Part shown: positions 16,811 to 24,461 of the stretch, piece after piece | How the letters are laid out: every line of letters starts with the position of its first letter | How positions within the stretch are numbered: position 1 is the stretch's first letter | Origin: Vibrio qingdaonensis | Lineage (GTDB): Bacteria > Pseudomonadota > Gammaproteobacteria > Enterobacterales > Vibrionaceae | DNA length: 49,999 nucleotides | Assembly (NCBI RefSeq): GCF_026191675.1 | Contig: NZ_JAKRRY010000038.1 | Span: forward strand, 1 to 49,999 | Direction: 5' to 3' | Notes under the pieces: generated by a model | Seen by the model: the letters and a program-made list of their open reading frames with translations, nothing else | Told to the model about the DNA's origin: nothing | The model's database searches: none | Position numbers and translations under genes: made by a program

Positions 16811-17812
16811 CTAGCCTGTGACGGATGGCGAGCAATCGAAAAATTGCAGAAGGGCATTCATCGCTTGATTTCGGTACTCATCTTTTTCAAATAATACTTC
16901 ATGCTTAGCATGGTTTACGACGAGCATTTCCGCTTGATTGTTGGTTTTATGTAATCGGTCCATAAAACGTTGTTGCGCCTGATTACTTACAATCACATCG
17001 CTTCCTGCTTGCAATAACAGTAGGGGGATTTGTATTTGTCTTGTCTGTTGAATGCACTGTTTCGCTGCCATGAGACCTTGCCAAACCCAGCGAGTACTTG
17101 GGCCGCCAATTTTTAGCTCTGGTTTCAGTTCATACAGTTCTCTAAACCAGTGATAACGTACTTTGCTCTGTGACAAAGGGTTAATATCAAAAGGTTTTGC
17201 GACATAACCCTGATAGCCAGGTGCGTACGTTGGTGTTGGGTGTATTGCCGTCATGATTTGAGCCGCAGAGATGGCAAATGGCTTTAGGTAGGGAGGAACA
17301 TTCACGCCATACATGGGCGCGCTAAGGGCGATTTTATCAAAGTTATGATTCGCTCTCGTTTGTATATATCGAGTGGCGATCGCCCCACCCATGGAGTGCG
17401 CGAGTAAATGCCGCTTCTCGTAGTGCTTGAGGTCGAATTGTTCGAGTATGAGCTGCATATCATCAAGATAATCGGAGAATTCGCCAATATGACCCATTTC
17501 AGGATTCGGAGCTAAGTGTGTCGATAGTCCCTGCCCACGGTGATCAAAAGAATAAATGTCATAGCCAAGCTGGAAAAAATCATAGAACAATTCTTGATAC
17601 TTCCACGCGGACTCAATTCTGCCGTTGACAACAACCAAGGCTTTTTTATGTTCAGGTCGGGTGAGTTTACACCAGTACAGTGTCGTACCATCTTTGGCTT
17701 TCTTATGACCTTCGTGTCGGCTCGCCCAAAACGTGGCAATTTGTGAGTGAATAACTTGCTCAAAATCTTGCTCTTGAGTATAAGGAACGTTAATTAATTT
17801 GGTATCGGTCAT
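16811..17812 (-). CDS. pldB: Lysophospholipase L2 (alpha/beta hydrolase)
   Basis: 333 residues. The nucleophile elbow is HSMGG (Ser140), the catalytic His is near the end in NHAKHEVLFE, and the acid lies in the AGSDVIV segment. The opening region around FDHRGQGLS (residues 89-97) is the oxyanion-loop motif of the monoacylglycerol-lipase-like group. PldB hydrolyses lysophospholipids on the cytoplasmic side of the inner membrane in E. coli. The order rhtB / pldB / yigL matches E. coli. It is divergent from rhtB by 113 bases and probably co-transcribed with yigL 151 bases downstream. Confidence 0.92.
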   Translation of the reverse strand: MTDTKLINVPYTQEQDFEQVIHSQIATFWASRHEGHKKAKDGTTLYWCKLTRPEHKKALVVVNGRIESAWKYQELFYDFFQLGYDIYSFDHRGQGLSTHLAPNPEMGHIGEFSDYLDDMQLILEQFDLKHYEKRHLLAHSMGGAIATRYIQTRANHNFDKIALSAPMYGVNVPPYLKPFAISAAQIMTAIHPTPTYAPGYQGYVAKPFDINPLSQSKVRYHWFRELYELKPELKIGGPSTRWVWQGLMAAKQCIQQTRQIQIPLLLLQAGSDVIVSNQAQQRFMDRLHKTNNQAEMLVVNHAKHEVLFEKDEYRNQAMNALLQFFDCSPSVTG

Positions 17813-17925
17813 GAATTAACCTACAAGATAGTGTTGATGCCTCTGTTGACGACCAGTTAGATTTTGCCGAAAACAGAATAAAGACTCTTTTGCTGATAAG
17901 AGTAAATCAGTCGTAAGGAAATGCA

Positions 17926-18543
17926 ATGGATTATCATGTTTGGCTTGCTTATGTTGTCACGGCGATTGTGTTCAGTCTCGCACCTGGCTCAGGTATGGTG
18001 AACTCAATCAGTAATGGCATTAATTATGGTACTAGGAAATCGCTTACTGCGATTTTAGGTCTACAGATTGGTTTGGCTGTTCATATTATATTGGTCGGTG
18101 CGGGTATCGGAGCGCTCATTGCCAAGTCAGCAATAGCATTTACCATTATTAAATGGGTAGGCGTGGTGTATTTGATTTGGTTGGGGATCCAGAAGTGGCG
18201 GGATACCTCAAGTTTGGTGGCCGATACGAGTCATGATGCACGTAGTGCGGGAACCTTGCTACGTAGCGCGGTGTTGATTAACTTAACAAATCCTAAATCA
18301 GTTGTATTTTTGGTGGCGTTATTTCCTCAGTTTATTGACCCTGCTGGTAATCAAGTCACGCAACTTATGATTTTGGGAGCGACAACGGTTGCGATCGATG
18401 CCACCGTGATGCTTGGTTACACGTCGCTGGCTTCTCAGATGGGGCGATATATTCGCTCTGGGCGCATTATGGAAAAAATCAATAAGCTGTTTGGTTCCAT
18501 GTTTATTGGGTGCGGTGCATTACTCGCCGCCGCGAAGTCGTAA
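17926..18543 (+). CDS. rhtB: Homoserine / homoserine-lactone exporter RhtB (LysE family)
   Basis: 205 residues with about six hydrophobic segments, an inner-membrane amino-acid exporter. The N-terminal LAPGSGMVNSISNGINYG (residues about 19-36) is the LysE/RhtB signature and NLTNPKSVVFL (about 122-132) is the second hallmark. Similarity to E. coli RhtB extends to the GSMFIGCGALLAAAKS terminus. It lies beside pldB as in E. coli. AAGGA precedes the ATG. An EAL-HDOD gene begins 12 bases downstream, so the two are likely co-transcribed. Confidence 0.92.
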   Translation: MDYHVWLAYVVTAIVFSLAPGSGMVNSISNGINYGTRKSLTAILGLQIGLAVHIILVGAGIGALIAKSAIAFTIIKWVGVVYLIWLGIQKWRDTSSLVADTSHDARSAGTLLRSAVLINLTNPKSVVFLVALFPQFIDPAGNQVTQLMILGATTVAIDATVMLGYTSLASQMGRYIRSGRIMEKINKLFGSMFIGCGALLAAAKS

Positions 18544-18555
18544 GGGTTACGCATC

Positions 18556-19788
18556 GTGAACATGAACCCCACGTATGTCGCTCGCCAGCCGATTTTTAAT
18601 GCTCGTCGTCATACATTGGGGTATGAATTGCTTTTTCGCGATGGAGAAAATAATGCATTTCCAGGGCATATTGAAGCCAATAGAGCCACGTACCGACTGA
18701 TCACTGAAAACTACCTTTCTCTCGGGGTAAATCCTGAAATCGCCTCGTCACGATGTTTTATTAACTTTCCTCATCAAAGCTTAGTTCGCCGTCTTCCATT
18801 AATGCTTCCCAAAGAGAAAGTGGTGGTGGAAATATTGGAAACCTGCACACCTGATCAGGAGCTGTACGAAGCGATTCGTGAATTGTATCGTGCCGGTTAT
18901 ACCATTGCGCTTGATGACTTTGTATATACGTCAGCGTGGGAACCTTTTTTACCATTTGTGCAAATTGTTAAACTCGACATTATGGCGATGGGCGTGGAAA
19001 AAGCCTGTGCTTTTGTCAGACAGCAGAAAGGCAAAGGGAGTACCCGTCATTACCTAGCAGAACGGGTAGAAACTGAGCAGGAATTTAGGCTCACTAAGCA
19101 GGCAGGGTTTAAGTTCTTCCAAGGGTTTTTCTTTAGCAAACCTATTATGCAAAAACAGGTTTATATCAGCGCAGAGCAGCTGGTGGCGATGGAGTTGTTT
19201 CAGCAAGTTTGTTTGCCAGAAATCGATGTGGATAAGGTGGAACGAATTGTCGCGAAAGACGTTGTGCTGTCTTATAAACTACTGCAGTTCGTGAATACGA
19301 TGAACCCTAGATTAGAAGCAGAAATCGCCTCTTTTCGTCAAGCGTTGATTTACCTTGGACAAGACAAGCTAAAGCTGTTTGTTTCCTTAACGGTAGCCTC
19401 GTTTATTTCCCACACTAAACCGAAAGCCTTGTACGGACTATCTCTCCAGCGTGCTCAATTCTGTCGTTTAATGACGGAGCATGCACCGTTTACTCAGTAT
19501 CGAGATCAAGCGTTTATGATAGGGCTATTTTCCATCCTCGATGCCTTAATGGATCTTTCTTTAGAAAAACTGATTCAGCAATTACCGCTATGTTGTGAAA
19601 TTAAAGGGGCTTTATTACAAAGGCAAGGGCCTTATGGTCAGTTGTTAGCGCTGGAAGAGTGCTTTGAAGCAGCAGATTGGAGCGGCATGGAAAAATACAG
19701 ACAGCAGCTGGGGCTGACCCAGCAGGCTGTGTACTCGGCTTTAGCGGATGCACAGCGCTGGAGTCAAAACGTGCAGGCGGTGCACTAG
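18556..19788 (+). CDS. EAL-HDOD signalling protein (CdgJ/YuxH-like)
   Basis: 410 residues with two cytoplasmic domains. The N-terminal EAL-type domain (about 4-205) has YELLFRDG where the EAL motif should be (ELL), plus DDF and KLDI; the C-terminal HDOD domain (about 195-385) follows the usual fused pattern. This architecture is that of Vibrio CdgJ, reported to affect motility and c-di-GMP; whether this copy is an active phosphodiesterase cannot be read. The start is GTG 18556 with AAGGG nine bases upstream; ATG 18562, two codons later, is the alternative. It follows rhtB in the same direction. Confidence 0.85.
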   Translation: MNMNPTYVARQPIFNARRHTLGYELLFRDGENNAFPGHIEANRATYRLITENYLSLGVNPEIASSRCFINFPHQSLVRRLPLMLPKEKVVVEILETCTPDQELYEAIRELYRAGYTIALDDFVYTSAWEPFLPFVQIVKLDIMAMGVEKACAFVRQQKGKGSTRHYLAERVETEQEFRLTKQAGFKFFQGFFFSKPIMQKQVYISAEQLVAMELFQQVCLPEIDVDKVERIVAKDVVLSYKLLQFVNTMNPRLEAEIASFRQALIYLGQDKLKLFVSLTVASFISHTKPKALYGLSLQRAQFCRLMTEHAPFTQYRDQAFMIGLFSILDALMDLSLEKLIQQLPLCCEIKGALLQRQGPYGQLLALEECFEAADWSGMEKYRQQLGLTQQAVYSALADAQRWSQNVQAVH

Positions 19789-19816
19789 CGTTATTTTGTC
19801 AGTGAAGATGATAGGC

Positions 19817-20842
19817 TTAATGGCTAACGTTTTTACCGGCTTGCGGTAATACCGCCAACATATTGCTATAGGCAACTTTTTGCGCGATATGTTTTGGTAA
19901 CGCCGATAGCACTGGATCCCATGTTTTGAGCGCCGTTTTTTGATATCCAAATGTACCGACCACATCACTGCCTACCATAAACCGTTCTGGGTATGCTTCT
20001 ATAAGGGATACCCAGCGTCTATCTAATGTCCCCTGTGGCATGACCACATCAATCAATGACCATGACGCCAAAATATAGAGGTTATCGTGCTCACTAAGTA
20101 ACGAAGTGACGGTCTGATAAAGAAAGTTCATATCCAAATGGCGTGTGAGTGTGCTGGTGGTTCCAGCATGAGCCCATAAAAAACGAGTATCAGGGTGTTG
20201 CTGTAACGCTTCTTTAAGTTCATTGAGATAGAGTGGCTCGTTTTCTCGCTGCGATGTGATGTTGGCGTGCAGCAACACGGGAAGGTCATGTTTGGCGGCT
20301 AATTGATAAACTTTGTTTAAGGCAGGGTGGTTCGCCCTTGGTTTCTCACCCGAGGTTAGTGCCGTAAGGTGATCGTGACGAGTGATGATTTCACCAATGC
20401 CTTGCCAAAAGTTAGGTCGAAAGGTGAGCTCACGCTCTAGGTACTCTGCCGCATTGAGGTCAGTGGTGTTAAAGCCACTTAAAAATGGATGAAGGCGGCT
20501 CTGTTGAGTTTTCGGTAATGATTCGACTTCCCGTGCGATGAGTTCGTCAGTGTGAGAGTAATAGTAAACAGGGGCGTCATCACCATATACAAAGCGCGGG
20601 GCTTTGGGCTGAGAGAGATCCCACTTTTTGATAACTGGTAACCCCATAACATAGGCGTGGTCAATGCCTAACGCATCCATATTCTCAATGAGAGCAGGCG
20701 CGCCAGCAGAACGCTGGAAATAGTCGACAAGATGAACTTCAGCATCGTTGACCTTACCTTGATAGGCTGCAGTGCAGCCCGCTGATGCGTAGGCAAACAG
20801 AGCCAGTAGCCACCATGGCTGACAGCGCTTCTTTAGCTGCAT
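19817..20842 (-). CDS. Exported amidohydrolase-like TIM-barrel protein, possible lipoprotein
   Basis: 341 residues. The first 23 residues form a signal sequence (LLALFAYASAGC), with a weak lipobox around Cys23, so export or lipid anchoring is likely. The rest resembles the amidohydrolase_2 (COG2159) family: VLLHANI, FLWAHAG and MVGSDVVG supply candidate metal ligands (His, His, Asp). The usual N-terminal HxH pair is not complete; only VHLVDY is present, so metal binding may be reduced. The substrate is unknown. It converges with the EAL-HDOD gene (28 bases apart). AAGGACG precedes the ATG at good distance. Confidence 0.75.
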   Translation of the reverse strand: MQLKKRCQPWWLLALFAYASAGCTAAYQGKVNDAEVHLVDYFQRSAGAPALIENMDALGIDHAYVMGLPVIKKWDLSQPKAPRFVYGDDAPVYYYSHTDELIAREVESLPKTQQSRLHPFLSGFNTTDLNAAEYLERELTFRPNFWQGIGEIITRHDHLTALTSGEKPRANHPALNKVYQLAAKHDLPVLLHANITSQRENEPLYLNELKEALQQHPDTRFLWAHAGTTSTLTRHLDMNFLYQTVTSLLSEHDNLYILASWSLIDVVMPQGTLDRRWVSLIEAYPERFMVGSDVVGTFGYQKTALKTWDPVLSALPKHIAQKVAYSNMLAVLPQAGKNVSH

Positions 20843-20911
20843 GAGATTACGTCCTTGTGGGGTGAGAACTCTAAGCTAACATGACTTGTTTATAGGGTAA
20901 ATTTTTTAAAA

Positions 20912-21232
20912 TCAGCGAGTAAGTGAGAAATGCAAAAACTTAGTGCCTTGATAGGTAAGGATACCTTTATCCCCTGGTGAAAGATGGTGGTAGTAGTGCA
21001 CACCGATTTGAAACTCTCGTTTAGGTCCAAACCTGCCTTTTTGAACATAAATCCAGTATTCATCTTCTTCTGAGGGATCCGACGCAACAACAACCTGTTT
21101 ATCTAAAATGGTGATAAGCGTTTTTTGTTCAGGAGCGTTGATACCATGAGTGTGCTGGCGCTGAGTTTGCAGGAATAGAAACACAGTGATAACAATTAGC
21201 ACCGCCACGGCAATAACTAAAGAAAGGGGCAT
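20912..21232 (-). CDS. DUF2500 family membrane protein (YhhM-like)
   Basis: 106 residues from ATG 21232, which has GGAG seven bases upstream; a longer reading frame to 21298 is open but not needed. One N-terminal transmembrane helix (about residues 2-20) is followed by a beta-rich domain. The end, YHHLSPGDKGILTYQGTKFLHF-like (in the last 30 residues), matches the DUF2500/YhhM ending (YH.L..GDKG.L.Y.GT.F). Function is unknown. In E. coli the homologue sits beside yhhL and yhhN near rsmD, which are also found nearby here, though in a rearranged order. Confidence 0.8.
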   Translation of the reverse strand: MPLSLVIAVAVLIVITVFLFLQTQRQHTHGINAPEQKTLITILDKQVVVASDPSEEDEYWIYVQKGRFGPKREFQIGVHYYHHLSPGDKGILTYQGTKFLHFSLTR

Positions 21233-21492
21233 GTTTATCTCCAAACTCAAAACCTGATGGAATAAAGATCGCATAAAATACGCGGAAAATAAGGACAAAT
21301 TTAACTTACGGTATGAAATTTGGGGTCATATCACACAAAATCTCTGCGACTTAGGCTTAAATCTTTACTTGAATTTACCGAACCGTTGTCGAAATTCTGA
21401 TACAAATAGATAACAATAACAGAATGAGTACACAGGGTACTGACCAGCGATAGTTCAGTTCCACATATTAGGCTGGTTGTGGAGGGAAACAT

Positions 21493-21864
21493 ATGTCAGA
21501 TATTGAAAGCGTGGTAATCAAAACGCGGCGCATTGAAAAACTATTAAGACAACAATATCGAGCGGATGGCAAAGGGTTACACCAACTGATCACGAGCTGT
21601 GAAGAGCGGTTACCTCATGATGTGGTTGGAAAGCTGCGGTATATCGCGACTATTCGCAATAAAATCGTTCATGAAGAAGATTATAAGCTTGATGATAAAC
21701 AAGGCTTTATGCGTGCATGCGCTGAGTGTGAGCAAGAGTTGACACCAAGAAGCAGTCGATTTATTTGGCGGACGGCAGTGTGGCTAATGGCACTGATTAC
21801 CTTACTGGCAATGGGCTTCTATTACGTTCATTGGGAAAAAGTACTGCACATTTTGTCGAAATAA
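21493..21864 (+). CDS. Tail-anchored HEPN/DUF4145-like protein
   Basis: 123 residues. The N-terminal 90 residues are helical and contain LRYIATIRNKIVHEE, with Arg55-N-K-I-V-His60, an RX4H motif of the kind that forms the active site of HEPN ribonucleases (DUF4145 and related families). A single hydrophobic helix at about 91-112 near the C-terminus would anchor it in the inner membrane with the HEPN part in the cytoplasm. Ribosome binding site GGAGGG is strong. It converges on a 26-codon membrane-peptide gene across a 20-bp perfect hairpin. Assignment to HEPN is by motif only; nuclease activity is not shown. Confidence 0.7.
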   Translation: MSDIESVVIKTRRIEKLLRQQYRADGKGLHQLITSCEERLPHDVVGKLRYIATIRNKIVHEEDYKLDDKQGFMRACAECEQELTPRSSRFIWRTAVWLMALITLLAMGFYYVHWEKVLHILSK

Positions 21865-21870
21865 ATGCTA

Positions 21871-21916
21871 TTAGATACAAAAAGGGCCGCTTGATAGCGG
21901 CCCTTTTTGTATCTAA
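21871..21916. terminator. Perfect 20-bp bidirectional hairpin terminator
   Basis: TTAGATACAAAAAGGGCCGC (21871-21890) and its exact reverse complement (21897-21916) enclose the loop TTGATA. The GC-rich upper stem and the A5/T5 tracts make a good Rho-independent terminator on both strands. It lies between the HEPN-like gene and the opposing small membrane-peptide gene. The stem is longer than usual for a terminator because the A and T tracts and flanks also pair. Confidence 0.9.
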
Positions 21917-21927
21917 TGCAATGGCAA

Positions 21928-22008
21928 TTAGTAAAGTATCGGCAGTGTCATTAGACCTACTACGACGGCGATCATCACTAATCCTTGCTTTTGAGAAGAT
22001 GAAATCAT
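21928..22008 (-). CDS. 26-residue single-helix membrane peptide
   Basis: The minus strand encodes MISSSQKQGLVMIAVVVGLM followed by TLPILY and a TAA stop. The first eight residues are polar, the remaining 18 form one hydrophobic helix long enough to cross the membrane. Expression signals are strong: AGGAG seven bases before the ATG, a plausible promoter 40-65 bases upstream, and a bidirectional terminator 12 bases after the stop. I do not recognise a named family; size and shape resemble small membrane proteins or hydrophobic type I toxins, but nothing decides between them. It faces the tail-anchored HEPN-like gene. Confidence 0.7.
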   Translation of the reverse strand: MISSSQKQGLVMIAVVVGLMTLPILY

Positions 22009-22045
22009 AACACTGCTCCTTTATTTATTCTTCAGTATGTAAATT

Positions 22046-22075
22046 AGAATAGCATTGTTTTTGGTGGTTTTGCAA
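22046..22075 (-). promoter_or_regulatory. Candidate promoter of the 26-residue membrane peptide
   Basis: On the minus strand TTGCAA (22075-22070) is followed after 18 bases by TATTCT (22051-22046), preceded by TG one base away (TGC-TATTCT), an extended -10 form. Transcription would start about 30 bases before the ATG at 22008. Found by eye. Confidence 0.5.
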
Positions 22076-22761
22076 CCGTTACTTTAGCTAGCTTTTGTTT
22101 TTGACAGTTTACTATCTTAATTGTGGCTATTTTTACAAAAGAAACAGTGTTTTTATCTTGCTGTTAATTTGTTCTTTATTGTCCTTGGCTTTAAATTGTG
22201 TTTTAACTTGTTGTTTTGTATTGATTTAATTGTTGTCTTTTATTGTTTGAATATTGTCCTTGTTGTTTTGGGGTTTTGGTCTACGTAGCGTTTGGGTTGC
22301 TGTTTTATAGCTTTTGTTTATTGAGTTTTTGGCAGATTCTCACGGTTTGAGAGTTTGTAATCGATAGAGATAGAAATTAAGAAGAGAAAAGTATAGCTTT
22401 ATGGAGGTGTTTGCTCTCTTGGCTTTAGTTTTGGGCTATTTCAAATAATTGCCATTAAAGATACATTAAAACAGATATTTACACTCTCTCTTAGGCTTGT
22501 GTCTTTACCTGAGTCTGCCGCTTAACGCCCCAAAATAGCCGGGGCTACATTTCCCGTATGGCACTTTATTTTAAACGCGCAAGGCAAACGTTTGCTATTT
22601 ATTTGTGGTGAAAACCGCTTACTCACACTCCTTTGCAAAAAACGACGGCTGTCAATTTGGAACTTATTTAATTTAAGACAAGTCCAACTTTTCGGTCTAA
22701 TGACTGGACATGAAAGTCGAGCTTCTTACACTGGTTTCGATAATAAGAAACAGGTGTGATT
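22076..22761. other. Long noncoding stretch, first half strongly T/G-biased
   Basis: About 690 bases without a convincing gene. From roughly 22080 to 22340 the plus strand is a T/G-rich run of TTGTT, TTTTG and TTGTC motifs with few C or A; ATTGTCCTTG occurs at 22178-22187 and again at 22253-22262. The minus-strand RNA would be A/C-rich and unstructured. From about 22500 composition is more normal, with a small stem GCCCC/GGGGC near 22525-22545 and, just before yhhN, GGTTTC/GAAAC flanking GATAATAA at about 22734-22753, next to the ribosome binding site. No clear open frame or named RNA was recognised. Confidence 0.5.
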
Positions 22762-23391
22762 ATGTGGAGTTGGCTTACGATAGGTTTATCGTCTTTGCTG
22801 TTTATTTATGCTGCTGAAAAGGGCGATACGAAGCGAACGATCACGTTCAGTGTGATGACGCATGGTTTGTTGTTGGCAATATTGCTAGGTTCAGAAGGCA
22901 TCAGTGACTACCAGTTATGGCTATCATTCGGCCTAGTGCTATTTTTAATCAGTGATGTAGGCCATTTGTCGGGTCGTTTTGGACGAGCCAGTTTTGTGGG
23001 TTACGTGATTGCGCAACTGGTGTACAGCTTAGGATTATGGGGACAGGTTCAAAGCCATTTTGTTCTTTGGTTACCCGCGCTACTACTATGTGTCGCCATC
23101 GTAACTTTTTTCCTTTTGTTGCCTCGTTTGGATTCCTTTCTGCTTCCTGTTGCTATTATGGGGTTATCATTAGTCAATGTAGTGTGCGCCGCAGGTGAAG
23201 CGTGGCTGTATCATTCTGACGGGCCTTCTTTGCAAGCGTTTATTGGTACCTTATGTCTTAGCGTATCAGCGATGATGTGGGGGTTGGATAAGTATCATTT
23301 TAAAAAGGTTCGCGCGCGATATGGTATTTCCGGAAGCTACTATTTATCACATGCTCTTATTGTGGCGTCGGCCATTGCACCAAACCTATAA
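22762..23391 (+). CDS. yhhN: YhhN/TMEM86 family membrane protein (lysoplasmalogenase-like)
   Basis: 209 residues with about seven or eight hydrophobic segments, beginning MWSWLTIGLSSLLFIYAAEK. The family is shared with eukaryotic TMEM86, which has lysoplasmalogenase activity; function in bacteria is not established. The conserved acidic residues lie in LISDVGH (about residue 75) and near WGLDKYH. ATG 22762 has AGGTG five bases upstream; a GTG two codons earlier is less likely. It is followed by yecH and a marC-family gene in the same direction. Adjacent to the DUF2500 gene in E. coli, here separated from it by the HEPN region. Confidence 0.85.
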   Translation: MWSWLTIGLSSLLFIYAAEKGDTKRTITFSVMTHGLLLAILLGSEGISDYQLWLSFGLVLFLISDVGHLSGRFGRASFVGYVIAQLVYSLGLWGQVQSHFVLWLPALLLCVAIVTFFLLLPRLDSFLLPVAIMGLSLVNVVCAAGEAWLYHSDGPSLQAFIGTLCLSVSAMMWGLDKYHFKKVRARYGISGSYYLSHALIVASAIAPNL

Positions 23392-23479
23392 GTTTTATGA
23401 GCGTGTTTTGCGATAGATCATTTCAAACCATTCACTGTCGGGTGATACTCCGCACTAAGATTAAAATGGGGATACGATA

Positions 23480-23716
23480 ATGACAACAGCAATCCATGCA
23501 CACAAAGTACTTAACCTTCTGCGTGAGAAGCCAATGTCACGAGATGAGCTAGTGAGCTTGGTCGAAGAACAGTTTGGTAAGAATGCAGAGTTTCGAACTT
23601 GCAGCCGAGAAGGCTTTGATTTGGAAGCGTTGCTCAGTTTCTTCATCGCAAAGCAGAAAGTGATTGAACAACAGGGTTTGTGGCAGCTCAATATTGAGCG
23701 TGTTTGTTCTCACTAA
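23480..23716 (+). CDS. YecH-family small metal-binding-like protein
   Basis: 78 residues. The pattern IHAHKVLNLL at the start, FRTCSREGFDLEALLSFF in the middle and RVCSH at the very end matches E. coli YecH (IHGHEVLNM, FHTCSAEGM, KICRH), in which His and Cys residues are arranged like metal ligands. Here one histidine of the second motif is replaced by Arg. Biochemical function is unknown. It starts 88 bases after yhhN, with GGGG upstream of the ATG, and is followed 59 bases later by the marC-family gene. Confidence 0.85.
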   Translation: MTTAIHAHKVLNLLREKPMSRDELVSLVEEQFGKNAEFRTCSREGFDLEALLSFFIAKQKVIEQQGLWQLNIERVCSH

Positions 23717-23775
23717 ACGAGAAAGCATAAGCCTGCTATACTCACGCGAATTTCTCTCGCGAGCAGGCTTTACTC

Positions 23776-24360
23776 ATGGACATACTATCTGCAGCAACCA
23801 TGCTATTTCTTATCATGGACCCGCTTGGCAACCTTCCCATCATACTTTCTATATTGAAGCATCTCGATCCTAAACGTCGACGTATGGTGCTTGTACGAGA
23901 ATTGTGTATCGCGCTCGCTATTCTAATGTTGTTCCTCTTTGCAGGAAAAAGCATTATGAGTTTTTTACACGTTGAACCAGAAACATTGAGTATTTCAGGC
24001 GGTATCATCTTGTTTATCATTGCGATCAAGATGATTTTTCCACAAGCAGGGAGTGTGACTGGCTTAGCGGCAGGTGAAGAGCCGTTTATTGTGCCGATGG
24101 CCGTTCCCATGTTGGCAGGACCTTCGGTCATTGCTTCTATTCTACTCCTCTCGACACAGCACCCTGATAAATTAAGTGAATTATCCATGGCGGTATTGCT
24201 TGCTTGGGGAGCGACTTTCTTTATTTTGATGTTCTATAATTTTTTCCACAAGCTTCTGGGCGAGCGTGGTCTAAAAGCGGTGGAGCGTCTGATGGGGTTA
24301 TTACTGGTTATGATTTCAACGCAGATGTTCTTAAATGGGGTAAAAGGCTATATTGGATAG
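23776..24360 (+). CDS. MarC/YhgN family integral membrane protein
   Basis: 194 residues with about six hydrophobic segments. MarC-family hallmarks are LIMDPLGNLPIILSIL at residues 12-27 and VPMAVPMLAGPSVIASILLL at about 111-130, two related half-motifs that indicate an internal repeat. Closest to E. coli YhgN by recollection. Once linked to multiple antibiotic resistance, MarC proteins have no proven transport substrate. The ATG at 23776 has AGG eight bases upstream. A hairpin terminator shared with the converging DUF1145 gene follows. Confidence 0.88.
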   Translation: MDILSAATMLFLIMDPLGNLPIILSILKHLDPKRRRMVLVRELCIALAILMLFLFAGKSIMSFLHVEPETLSISGGIILFIIAIKMIFPQAGSVTGLAAGEEPFIVPMAVPMLAGPSVIASILLLSTQHPDKLSELSMAVLLAWGATFFILMFYNFFHKLLGERGLKAVERLMGLLLVMISTQMFLNGVKGYIG

Positions 24361-24435
24361 GCGGTGGATAATTTGTTCAGTGGGGTGACTGACTAAATAG
24401 GCCTGCTGTCTATGAATAGCCTTACCAATCATAAG

Positions 24436-24461
24436 AAAAAGCCGCATCAGCGGCTTTTTTT
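24436..24461. terminator. Bidirectional terminator between marC-family gene and DUF1145
   Basis: AAAAAGCCGC (24436-24445) pairs with GCGGCTTTTT (24450-24459) around a 4-base loop, with an unbroken T run after it on the plus strand. On the minus strand its A tract becomes the U tract. The last bases overlap the DUF1145 stop codon. Confidence 0.88.

Noticed and set aside
22500..22640. Small RNA in the GC-richer part of the gap with a GCCCC/GGGGC stem
   Set aside because: No promoter, no terminator and only a five-base stem; not enough to call an RNA.
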